Origin: SIAF01 sp046152955 | GTDB taxonomy: Bacteria; Planctomycetota; Planctomycetia; Planctomycetales; Planctomycetaceae | Length of the DNA stretch: 24,143 nucleotides | Direction: 5' to 3' | Assembly: GCA_046152955.1 (NCBI GenBank) | Contig: JBJXGA010000167.1 | Coordinates: 1-24,143, forward strand | Part shown: positions 8,684 through 15,265 of the stretch, one piece after another | Layout of the letters: each line of letters starts with the position of its first letter | How positions within the stretch are numbered: the first letter of the stretch is position 1 | Translations under genes and position numbers: made by a program | The notes under the pieces: generated by a model | What the model was told of the DNA's origin: nothing | The model's database searches: none | Seen by the model: only the letters and a program-made list of their open reading frames with translations

Positions 8684-9547
8684 ATGCCTGGAACTCCGCT
8701 GGAACGTGAAGAGTACGTCGAGCAGGCGTATTTTTTCCGCACCTTCCGCGAGCGGTTGGAAGCCAACGTTCCCGCGCAGGAGATTCTCGCGACCATTCAC
8801 GAGGAAGTTCTCTCCACCACGAAACTCCCGCTGGCGATCGAGTTTCTTCGGGGAGAAATCGTGCATGCCGGACGGCTGAGCGTGGGGATGGCCCATCTGG
8901 CGCACTATTTCACCCCTTTTCAAACATTCGTTTTTGCGCAGTGCGAGGCGGACCGTTCCCGCTTCGATCAGCGGACCGCGCTGGAAGTCTTGCAGTTTGA
9001 AGCCCAGTACCGCGCGGGCCAGCACACCCCGGCCGGGTTGTTCGTCTATCAGTTTGAAGCCATCAGTCGCAACAAATTGGGATACGACCGAGGGATGGAG
9101 TCCATTTCACAGGATCCACTCTTCGACCACACCTGGCGCGACTGGATCATGCTGGTGAAGCGGCAACTGGGGGCCATGGATTTTGCCGACTTGATGTTTC
9201 TTTATTCCGACGAATTCGTCATGGAACGGCGGCGCAGCCTGGGGGACGCGCAGTTTCAGCCGGCCCACCCGATTCTGTTTGGCGCCAAGGAGGGCCGCAT
9301 CGCCAAGGCCAATCGGGGCAAGGATCCGCTGTACATGTTTGCCGCCTTGCAGCGGCATCTGGGCTATCCGACCGTTCCTCGTTTGCGGGCGACATTTGGC
9401 CCGGAAAAAGAGATCCCCGAGATGCACGCGAAATTGGCGCAACTCGAAAAACGACTGCACCTGGTCGAAGCGGAACTCAAAGGCAATCTGGACCTGTCGC
9501 AGTTCGTCGTCAAGCCGGTCGAACTCCCGGGTGACGCGGGTTCCTGA
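8684..9547 (+). CDS. Conserved protein of unknown function (planctomycete type)
   Basis: 287 residues from the ATG at 8684 (MPGTPLEREEYVEQAYFFRT). I recall this N-terminus from conserved hypothetical proteins in planctomycetes, but know no function. The frame could open at 8588, but that would place the TATAAT at 8615 inside the gene, and the extra 32 residues look non-coding. The protein is soluble, with no signal peptide or membrane helix. It is rich in aromatic and charged residues, with the segments HYFTPFQTFVFAQCE, HTPAGLFVYQFEAISRNKLG and MDFADLMFLYSDEFVMERRR. The last ~50 residues (MHAKLAQLEKRLHLVEAELK) look like a short coiled coil. It is divergent from the pseudouridine synthase gene; nothing in the neighbourhood suggests a pathway. 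Confidence 0.8.
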   Translation: MPGTPLEREEYVEQAYFFRTFRERLEANVPAQEILATIHEEVLSTTKLPLAIEFLRGEIVHAGRLSVGMAHLAHYFTPFQTFVFAQCEADRSRFDQRTALEVLQFEAQYRAGQHTPAGLFVYQFEAISRNKLGYDRGMESISQDPLFDHTWRDWIMLVKRQLGAMDFADLMFLYSDEFVMERRRSLGDAQFQPAHPILFGAKEGRIAKANRGKDPLYMFAALQRHLGYPTVPRLRATFGPEKEIPEMHAKLAQLEKRLHLVEAELKGNLDLSQFVVKPVELPGDAGS

Positions 9548-9570
9548 CGCCGATATCCAGAGCAGCGGCC

Positions 9571-9648
9571 GCAGCGCGGCCAACGGCCGCAACCAAAATG
9601 GAAAGATTGAACAGGAGATTGCAGCGCGGCAGTTGGCCGCAACCAAAA
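9571..9648. repeat. Two-copy direct repeat, 50-bp period
   Basis: Copy 1 at 9571-9598 and copy 2 at 9621-9648. Both start GCAGCGCGGC and end GGCCGCAACCAAAA, with a few mismatches in between. The start-to-start distance is exactly 50 bp. Confidence 0.75.
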
Positions 9649-9656
9649 GAGATTTG

Positions 9657-9738
9657 ACCACGGATAACACGGATGGGCACGGATCATTGCCTGTGACTCG
9701 ATCCTCGGATCATCCGTGCCATCGGTGTCATCCGTGGT
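9657..9738. repeat. Long imperfect inverted repeat (ccacggataacacggat type)
   Basis: The left arm 9657-9684 is nearly the reverse complement of the right arm 9712-9738: one gap and two mismatches over 28 bp, with a 27-bp centre. The arms are themselves built of repeated CACGGAT units. Intergenic sequences of this type (reading LTTDNTDGHG in one frame) recur in planctomycetes and some other phyla, as I recall; no mechanism is known to me. Confidence 0.7.
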
Positions 9739-9867
9739 TCTATGGTTCTGTCTCAATCCGCTGGAATGCAGTGCAGAAGTCTCAGAGACAATTGGACCAA
9801 GGAAGGAGCCCAGGAGGTTTTGATGGAGTGGGACGAGGAACTACTGCGAAGCAGTTTGAGACAATAG

Positions 9868-9893
9868 CCTGGGGTCGCGCAGCGCACCCCAGG
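9868..9893. repeat. Perfect 8-bp hairpin
   Basis: CCTGGGGT (9868-9875) pairs with ACCCCAGG (9886-9893) around a GC-rich 10-nt loop. A smaller hairpin (ACTGC-GAA-GCAGT, 9843-9855) lies just upstream. There is no T-run, so a repeat-type hairpin is more likely than a terminator. Confidence 0.6.
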
Positions 9894-9999
9894 TCGGCTG
9901 GCCCCATCCAGGTCGTTACCCCGAAGCGGTTGCACACGAGCGGCGAGCGTGTGACTGAAATTGAGGTGCGTCGGATTACCGTGCGATCTTGTTCGCCAT

Positions 10000-10028
10000 C
10001 CCCGCAAGGCGGATGGAACCTTGCGGGG
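10000..10028. repeat. Perfect 10-bp hairpin downstream of the DUF1501 gene
   Basis: CCCCGCAAGG (10000-10009) and CCTTGCGGGG (10019-10028) pair perfectly around a 9-nt loop. It lies 85 nt beyond the stop of the minus-strand DUF1501 gene and could stop its transcript, but no T-run follows on either strand. Confidence 0.6.
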
Positions 10029-10112
10029 AATTGATTGGCGCGCAACATAACTGATCTCAACAAAAATCCTCGCCAATCGCGAGTTTTCATTGACCAGGCC
10101 GCGCCGTCGCGT

Positions 10113-11552
10113 CTACGAAAACAGCGCCGTCACCGGTTGGCCGCTCGAAATCCGCACCGGGCGGCCGTTCGCCGCCAGAATCGGCGTTTCCGGCGACAGG
10201 CCAAAAGCATGCAGCACCGTGGCGGCGAAATCGTCCGGAGTGACGGGGTTGTCTTTCACATAGGCCCCCTGCTTGTCGCTGGCGCCGTAGATTTGCCCTC
10301 CCGCCACCCCTCCCCCCGCCAGAAGCTGCGTGTAGCAGTGCGCCCAATGGTCCCGTCCGTTCGTCGCATTGATCTTGGGGGTCCGCCCGAATTCCCCCGC
10401 CACGACGACCAGCGTTTCGTCCAGCAGACCGCGCTCTTGCAAGTCTTCCAGCAGCGCCGAGAAACTCCGATCGAATGACGGCGTGCAGTATTGGTGCGTC
10501 AGTTGCTGCACGCCGGTGAGCTGCCCGTCGATGCCGCAGACGTCGTTGGGGACGCCGTGGTTGTCCCACAGATTGAATTGGCACCCCTTGGTGTCGAAAA
10601 AAGTCCAGAACACATTCACCGTCCGGACTCCCGCCTCGATCAGCCGCCGGGCCATCAGAAAGCTCTGGCCGTATTCGTTGCGACCATACCGATCCCGCAT
10701 ACGGTCCGACTCGCGTCCCAGGTCGAACGCCCGGTTGACCGTGCTGGCCGAGACTAGGTCAATGGCGTTGGCATAGGACGCCTGAAGTCGCGCCACCGCG
10801 GCGGACGACCCGGTCAGAGCGGATTCGCTATGCAGCGACTCGACGAGCCCCAGCCTGGCCTGCAGGCGGCGCTCATCGACACCGCCCGGCAACGCCACGG
10901 CGTCTAGCGTCAGCGGCGCGTCGGTGAGCGATCCTTTGGCTTCTTTCTGAAACGTCAGCGGATCCCAGGCGGTCCCCAGAAATCCGGCCGACTGCCCCTT
11001 GTAGGGGGGAGAATACGTCGTGAATGGCCGCGGCAGGACGACCCAGGCCGGAGTTTCCCCATGCCCGCCGCATAGATGATGGAGAATCGCTCCGATGCCG
11101 GGATGGTCATCGCGCGACGCATAGACCTCGCCGCGGCGCTCCGGGAATTGCCCCAGCAGGCTGCGGGCGATCGCCCCGTTGTGGTCATTGTCGGCATGCG
11201 TCATCGAACGAATGAGCGCCAGCTTGTCGGCGTGCTGCGCCACTTGAGGGATCAACGATCCGACGCGCAATCCGGGAACCGTCGTATCGATCGATTCGAA
11301 CACGCTCCGGATCCCGGCCGGCGCCTCGGGCTTCAGATCCCACAAGTCGGGCTGCGATGGCCCGCCACACAAAAAGATGTAGATGCAGTTCTTGGCCGTC
11401 GGCGGATGCGACAGTGGCGCCCTCCGCGCTACCGACTCTGCCTGAATCAGCCGGGGAAGGCTGATTCCCATGCCAGCGCACGCCGCCATCCGCAACCATT
11501 GGCGGCGCGGCATCGACCGGGAGGTGGAGGCAGCGGGAAACAGGTTCAACAT
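10113..11552 (-). CDS. DUF1501 family protein (alkaline-phosphatase/sulfatase-like fold), exported
   Basis: 479 residues. The N-terminus SMPRRQWLRMAACAGMGISL (Arg16-Arg17) looks like a twin-arginine signal, as is usual in this family. Core motifs are CIYIFLCGGPSQPDLWDLKP, then RSMTHADNDHNGA, FLMARRLIEAGVRTVNVFW, DNHGVPND, LDETLVVVAGEFGRTPKIN, and GRDHWAHCYTQLLAGGGV, all typical of DUF1501. In planctomycetes the family is very abundant and usually sits next to DUF1549/DUF1553 cytochrome-type genes; here it stands alone. The fold is related to sulfatases and phosphatases, but the substrate is unknown. The ATG at 11552 is preceded by a weak Shine-Dalgarno (CCAGGA). Confidence 0.92.
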   Translation of the reverse strand: MLNLFPAASTSRSMPRRQWLRMAACAGMGISLPRLIQAESVARRAPLSHPPTAKNCIYIFLCGGPSQPDLWDLKPEAPAGIRSVFESIDTTVPGLRVGSLIPQVAQHADKLALIRSMTHADNDHNGAIARSLLGQFPERRGEVYASRDDHPGIGAILHHLCGGHGETPAWVVLPRPFTTYSPPYKGQSAGFLGTAWDPLTFQKEAKGSLTDAPLTLDAVALPGGVDERRLQARLGLVESLHSESALTGSSAAVARLQASYANAIDLVSASTVNRAFDLGRESDRMRDRYGRNEYGQSFLMARRLIEAGVRTVNVFWTFFDTKGCQFNLWDNHGVPNDVCGIDGQLTGVQQLTHQYCTPSFDRSFSALLEDLQERGLLDETLVVVAGEFGRTPKINATNGRDHWAHCYTQLLAGGGVAGGQIYGASDKQGAYVKDNPVTPDDFAATVLHAFGLSPETPILAANGRPVRISSGQPVTALFS

Positions 11553-11662
11553 CGGCGAATCCTGGTTGAATACAGCCAGGCGAACGACTGCCTGACGAAA
11601 TCATCTTAGACTTCGCCGAACCATCTCGCAATATGCCCTCGCCTGATCGCGTGCGGGAGTGG

Positions 11663-11668
11663 TACACT
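11663..11668 (+). promoter_or_regulatory. Possible -10 box upstream of UPF0175 gene
   Basis: TACACT, 39 nt before the ATG at 11708, in the 155-bp divergent spacer with the DUF1501 gene. No clear -35. Weak. Confidence 0.3.
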
Positions 11669-11707
11669 GGAATGAGAGCCGTTCATTCGGTCGAGGGAGG
11701 AGTGAAC

Positions 11708-11959
11708 ATGTGTGGAATCATGATGATGATTCCAAACGAGGCGCTGGCTAGCCTTGCAGCCACCCCGGAGACGGCAAGTGCCGAGTTGCGGATGCTGGCC
11801 GCGGTCAAGCTGTACGAGATGGGGCGTCTTTCCACCGGTGCAGCCGCTGAGTTCGCGGGCATCCCGAAGCCGGTCTTTCTCCAAGGACTGGGCGACTACG
11901 GTGTTCTAGCATTGGACATGACCGAGGAAGAGTTCGGTCAGGAGCAACGCCTTGCCTGA
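11708..11959 (+). CDS. UPF0175 family antitoxin-like protein (orphan)
   Basis: 83 residues from the ATG at 11708, chosen because GGGAGGAG lies at the right distance upstream; the longer frame from 11633 lacks a ribosome-binding site and starts with non-conserved sequence. The pattern ELRMLAAVKLYEMGRLSTGA, then AAEFAGIPKPVFLQGLGDYG, then LDMTEEEF, is that of UPF0175 proteins: small helix-turn-helix-like proteins usually encoded just before a PIN/DUF3368 toxin in type II toxin-antitoxin modules. Here only a 14-codon stump of a toxin frame follows (11952-11996), and the next gene is an unrelated protease. It is therefore probably a surviving antitoxin, either vestigial or recruited as a regulator. 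Family assignment is good; the toxin-antitoxin role is inferred. Confidence 0.8.
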   Translation: MCGIMMMIPNEALASLAATPETASAELRMLAAVKLYEMGRLSTGAAAEFAGIPKPVFLQGLGDYGVLALDMTEEEFGQEQRLA

Positions 11960-11996
11960 GTTGATCTGCAATACTTCGCTCGCCAGAAAGCAGTGA
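11952..11996 (+). pseudogene. N-terminal stump of a DUF3368/PIN-type toxin gene
   Basis: Starting at a TTG that overlaps the end of the antitoxin gene, the frame reads LPELICNTSLARKQ and then stops (TGA 11994-11996). DUF3368 toxins paired with UPF0175 typically begin M-P-E-(V/I)-(V/I)-S-N-T-S-P, with Asn-Thr-Ser near the first PIN acidic residue (family knowledge from memory). Eight or nine of the first ten positions are compatible, and the overlap with the antitoxin stop is the usual arrangement. The rest of the toxin (~140 residues) is missing. The match is short, so chance is possible. Confidence 0.5.
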
Positions 11997-12001
11997 TTGT
12001 C

Positions 12002-13921
12002 ATGGCTGAATCGGATCCCCAACACTCGGCACATCATCGCCGTTCGTCTGTGTGGGTGTGGTTGCTGGCGATCAATGCACTGGTTTTGGCAGCCTTGACG
12101 GGAGTTGGCTGGCATTTCGTGCAATCCGCGCGCCGCGCAGCCGAGGAACGCCAGGATCGCATCCCCACGGCACCCGAGCTGACGTCTCCTTCCCCCCCGG
12201 CATCGTCTGAGAAACCGATTCGCGAGTCTTCCGCCCAAGGCGAGATGCCCCTCACCGTCGAGGAAATCGTCAAGTCCATCGAGGGGGGTGTGGTCTTCCT
12301 GACCACGTTCGATTCACAAGGAAATCGCCTGGCATTCGGGTCGGGATTTGTGATCGACACCCGCGGACTGGTCGCAACCAATTTGCATGTCCTGCGAGGC
12401 GCTTCGACGGCGACAGCCGAGTTTAGCGATCGCCACAGCATCGGTATTAAGGGGCTGCGCGCCTGGGATGTCTTCGGCGACCTGGCGATTCTCGAACTGG
12501 AAAGCGTCCCCGACAATTTGACTGTCCTGAAGGCCGCCAGGAATTCCGACTATCGCAGCGGGATGGAAGTGGTCGCGCTCGGACATCCCCAGGAGTTCAA
12601 GTTCACGACGACGACCGGAGTGCTCAGTGCCGTTCACAAGTCTTCGGAACTCCCTCCGAATTTCCGGCAGTTCATCTCGGCCAATACCGACAACACCTGG
12701 CTTCAGACGACGGCTGCGATTGCCGGGGGAAGCAGCGGGTCGCCGCTGCTCAATCGGAACGGTGAGGTGATCGGCATCAATACCTGGACGGCCGGCGCAT
12801 TCGGGTTTGCGATCGACGTCCGCCATCTGCACCAACTTCGAAGCCAACTGCGCGACGAAGCCGCCTCGCTGGCCGCCATCACGGGTCCGCAAGAACAGCG
12901 GTTGCACCTGACGCAGGGATATATCAAAAAAATGGGCTGGCTGACCCGCGAACTCGAGGAAGTCAAGTCGGAGGGCGAGCAGCGGGCGATCGTGAACCAA
13001 CGGCATCCGGCGCTTGAGTATGTCCCGCGCCTGTGTGAACTGGCCGAACGTCACCCCCAGTCACCCGCGGCCTTCGAAAGTCTGGCAACGGTTTGTCAGA
13101 TCCTGCTGGACACCGAACCGCCGAAAGATGGCTGGCCCGAATTCGAGCGGGCGGCGCGGCACCTGGAAGCCGAATTTATCAACGACCGCCGACTGATCAA
13201 TATCATGTGGACCGCGCGATTGAGTTCGAGCCCGGAAGTTTCCCGCTTCCTGCGAGCCGTTGCCGAGGGGAGTTCCGACGCCTCGATTCGCGGCACGGCC
13301 TGGCATTGCCTGGGTTGCTCACTGGCGTATGGCTCGCAGTCGATCGAGTCCGCCGACGCCGCCATCGCCGCGCTGCAACACGTCGTGCAAGATTATCCGG
13401 ACTCGGTCTATTACTGTTCCGATCCCGAACATCCCTTTCATCGCCTGGGACCGGAGGCCGAGGATTTGCAATACAGGCTCGGGCAACTGGCGGTCGGGCG
13501 TCAAGCCCCGGAGATCACAGGCCGTGGTCAGGACGGGTCTGAAATGCGGCTCAGCGACTACCGGGGAAAGGTGGTGCTCATCGATTTCTGGGTCAGTTGG
13601 TGCCCACCCTGCCAAAAGATGCTGGAGCACAATCGCGCGTTGGTCGCGGCCCTGAAAGACCGCCCATTCGCGCTGCTGGGGGTCTTCATGGATGACGAGC
13701 CGGAGCTGAGTCCACTGGTTGCAAAAAATGCCGTCACCTGGCCGAACTGGGTTGACGGCCCCGAGGGCTCAATTGGTCCCCAGTATCGCATCTCCGTTTT
13801 TCCCACAGTGTTTATTGTCGATCACAAGGGAGCCATTCGTCACCATCTCATCGGCGGGCTCGACGGCGACGAATTGCGGAAGAGGATCGACGAACTTCTG
13901 AAGGAGATTCCTGAACCCTGA
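12002..13921 (+). CDS. Membrane-anchored trypsin-like serine protease fused to TlpA-type thioredoxin domain
   Basis: 639 residues from the ATG at 12002 (a GTG at 11993 is also possible). One transmembrane helix (~17-38) anchors it, with the bulk probably outside the cytoplasm. Residues ~85-280 are a trypsin-like peptidase: NLHVL with His129, GDLAIL with Asp160, and AGGSSGSPLL with Ser245 form a complete HtrA-like triad. No PDZ domain follows. Residues ~300-490 are helical and repeat-like. Residues ~500-639 are a TlpA/ResA-type thioredoxin domain (GKVVLIDFWVSWCPPCQKML, active-site Cys534 and Cys537, and the cis-Pro region VFPTVFIVD). A role in periplasmic protein quality control or disulfide handling is inferred from the domains. 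It sits where the toxin of the UPF0175 module would be expected, and ends ~160 bp before a convergent gene. Confidence 0.88.
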   Translation: MAESDPQHSAHHRRSSVWVWLLAINALVLAALTGVGWHFVQSARRAAEERQDRIPTAPELTSPSPPASSEKPIRESSAQGEMPLTVEEIVKSIEGGVVFLTTFDSQGNRLAFGSGFVIDTRGLVATNLHVLRGASTATAEFSDRHSIGIKGLRAWDVFGDLAILELESVPDNLTVLKAARNSDYRSGMEVVALGHPQEFKFTTTTGVLSAVHKSSELPPNFRQFISANTDNTWLQTTAAIAGGSSGSPLLNRNGEVIGINTWTAGAFGFAIDVRHLHQLRSQLRDEAASLAAITGPQEQRLHLTQGYIKKMGWLTRELEEVKSEGEQRAIVNQRHPALEYVPRLCELAERHPQSPAAFESLATVCQILLDTEPPKDGWPEFERAARHLEAEFINDRRLINIMWTARLSSSPEVSRFLRAVAEGSSDASIRGTAWHCLGCSLAYGSQSIESADAAIAALQHVVQDYPDSVYYCSDPEHPFHRLGPEAEDLQYRLGQLAVGRQAPEITGRGQDGSEMRLSDYRGKVVLIDFWVSWCPPCQKMLEHNRALVAALKDRPFALLGVFMDDEPELSPLVAKNAVTWPNWVDGPEGSIGPQYRISVFPTVFIVDHKGAIRHHLIGGLDGDELRKRIDELLKEIPEP

Positions 13922-14030
13922 TCGAGGAGCGGGCCAGAAACCCCCTGCAAGTGCCGTTGGCAGCCCATTCCCGAGGCCATTGGCGGTCGCCTCGACGATG
14001 CCGATCGCAGGCAGCCGGCGTCCGCACACA

Positions 14031-14047
14031 GCAGATTGAAAATCTGC
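14031..14047. terminator. Hairpin between convergent genes
   Basis: GCAGATT (14031-14037), loop GAA, AATCTGC (14041-14047): a perfect 7-bp stem between the ends of the protease gene (+, 13921) and the unknown gene (-, 14081). Possible bidirectional terminator; no T-run. Confidence 0.35.
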
Positions 14048-14080
14048 CCCACATTCATCGCGCAGAATTCGAGATTCGTC

Positions 14081-14500
14081 TTATTCTTTCTCCAACTCCT
14101 CCTCCTTTGATTGATGCGCGAACTCCCATGTCTCATCCTTGGACGGCAGGCCTTTGATCCGATCTGCCGGCACTTTGTAGTCTTTCTGGAACATCGTAAA
14201 CTCGCGTCTCTCAATGACGTTCGCCTTGTCATCGTGAAAGTCGATCACCATTCCGCCAATCGATCCGTCAACGACTTTGAGGGTTCCTACTTCCATAGAG
14301 TGCATCGAATGGTGGATGTACTCCCTTGATCCGGCCCCTTTCAGGACATACCGCGAGTCTTCCCGATTTCTTTGGAGCAGTTCGCTCCGATCAATCAAGA
14401 GCACGGCATGTTGACCCGGCCGCCGGTGGTCGTTGCTAATTCTATCGTAGGTTTTCTTCAGTTTTCCGTGACGAAAGCTCTGCTTCCGGAAAATCAGCAC
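14081..14500 (-). CDS. Hypothetical protein, unknown function
   Basis: 139 residues from a GTG at 14500, preceded by an A/G-rich AAAGGAAAG that is close for a Shine-Dalgarno; the true start could be slightly upstream, since the same frame continues up to the stop of the preceding gene. I do not recognise the family. The protein is highly charged and soluble, with a basic N-terminus (FRKQSFRHGKLKKTYDRIS), a middle part rich in beta-type residues (GTLKVVDGSIGGMVIDFHDD) and an acidic C-terminus (HQSKEEELEKE). It starts 27 nt after the membrane-protein gene on the same strand, so it is probably co-transcribed. Base composition is lower in GC than its neighbours, which may mean a recent arrival or relaxed constraint. 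Confidence 0.5.
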   Translation of the reverse strand: MLIFRKQSFRHGKLKKTYDRISNDHRRPGQHAVLLIDRSELLQRNREDSRYVLKGAGSREYIHHSMHSMEVGTLKVVDGSIGGMVIDFHDDKANVIERREFTMFQKDYKVPADRIKGLPSKDETWEFAHQSKEEELEKE

Positions 14501-14527
14501 CTTTCCTTTGGGTGGCAGTCCCTCGAA

Positions 14528-15130
14528 TCACATCGCTGGAGCGATCGGTTGGTTTGACTCCAGAGGCGGAGACGTGGCCAATTGTCGGTATGCCGCAGCG
14601 ACCACCAGAAATGCCAGAGGGGTCGTGGCAAACGACACGATCGCTCCCGCAACCGGAACGAACTCGGGGAGGAGGCTCAGCGCCAGCTCCACCAGCATCA
14701 ACGCAAAGACTTTCCAAAAGCCGGCGCGGAAGACCAGTTCCTGACTGCGAACGAGCGAGTCAAACACTCCCGCCTGCTGATCTACGAGAATCAGAAATGG
14801 AAAAATCCAGATCGTCAAGAGGAACAGACCAGGAGCGACGCACAGCGCGAGTCCCACCACCGTGGCGACAAGTGTCAGAAAGAACATCCCCACCAGTCCC
14901 AGGAACCGGTGGAACATTCCAAACATGTCGCCCAGGTCCACCCGGTGATCCTCTCGCTCCAGCGCTTTGAGCGCCAGCAGACTGAGACCCGCAGTCAAGG
15001 GGCCCATTAGAATCAACAGCGTCGCGACCGAGAGCACCGTGTACAGCAACCCGGCAACGATCAGGATCAACCAGTTTTTCAGAAAGACATCCCATGCCAG
15101 CTCCATGCAGCGTCCAATATCCAGTTTCAT
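14528..15130 (-). CDS. Polytopic integral membrane protein, unknown function
   Basis: 200 residues with about four to five hydrophobic segments: ~18-45 (WLILIVAGLLYTVLSVATLL), ~75-115 (a long double segment, LVGMFFLTLVATVVGLALCV then APGLFLLTIWIFPFLILV), and ~135-185 (VFALMLVELALSLLPEFVPV then a final helix). The layout, with an N-terminal LDIGRCMELAWDVFLKNWLI and a cytoplasmic loop LKALEREDHRVDLGDMFGMF, resembles DUF975/glycerophosphodiesterase-type membrane-domain proteins widespread in bacteria, but I cannot name a family firmly. It lies 135 bp downstream of proB and upstream of an unknown gene on the same strand. The real start is the ATG at 15130, with a second in-frame Met at residue 9. 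Confidence 0.72.
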   Translation of the reverse strand: MKLDIGRCMELAWDVFLKNWLILIVAGLLYTVLSVATLLILMGPLTAGLSLLALKALEREDHRVDLGDMFGMFHRFLGLVGMFFLTLVATVVGLALCVAPGLFLLTIWIFPFLILVDQQAGVFDSLVRSQELVFRAGFWKVFALMLVELALSLLPEFVPVAGAIVSFATTPLAFLVVAAAYRQLATSPPLESNQPIAPAM

Positions 15131-15265
15131 GGCGTGACTTTCAGGAAGTGCTCAACAGAGGGTCGCATAGGATGATGGAACGACTGTACCCCCGCTCGAT
15201 AACGGTGGCAATTCGCAAGGCCAATTCAATTGTGTTCAGCGAAGGGCTGAAGCCACTCTCCCCCC

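Larger units (their letters stand above)
9548..10112. other. Repeat-rich gene-free spacer
   Basis: 565 bp between the end of the conserved protein gene (+) and the end of the DUF1501 gene (-). No frame looks coding. It holds a direct repeat (9571-9648), a long imperfect inverted repeat (9657-9738) and three perfect hairpins (9843-9855, 9868-9893, 10000-10028), listed separately where notable. A short frame before the second hairpin reads EVLMEWDEELL then stop, faintly like the C-terminus of an IS200-type/REP-associated transposase; that is speculation. Confidence 0.6.
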
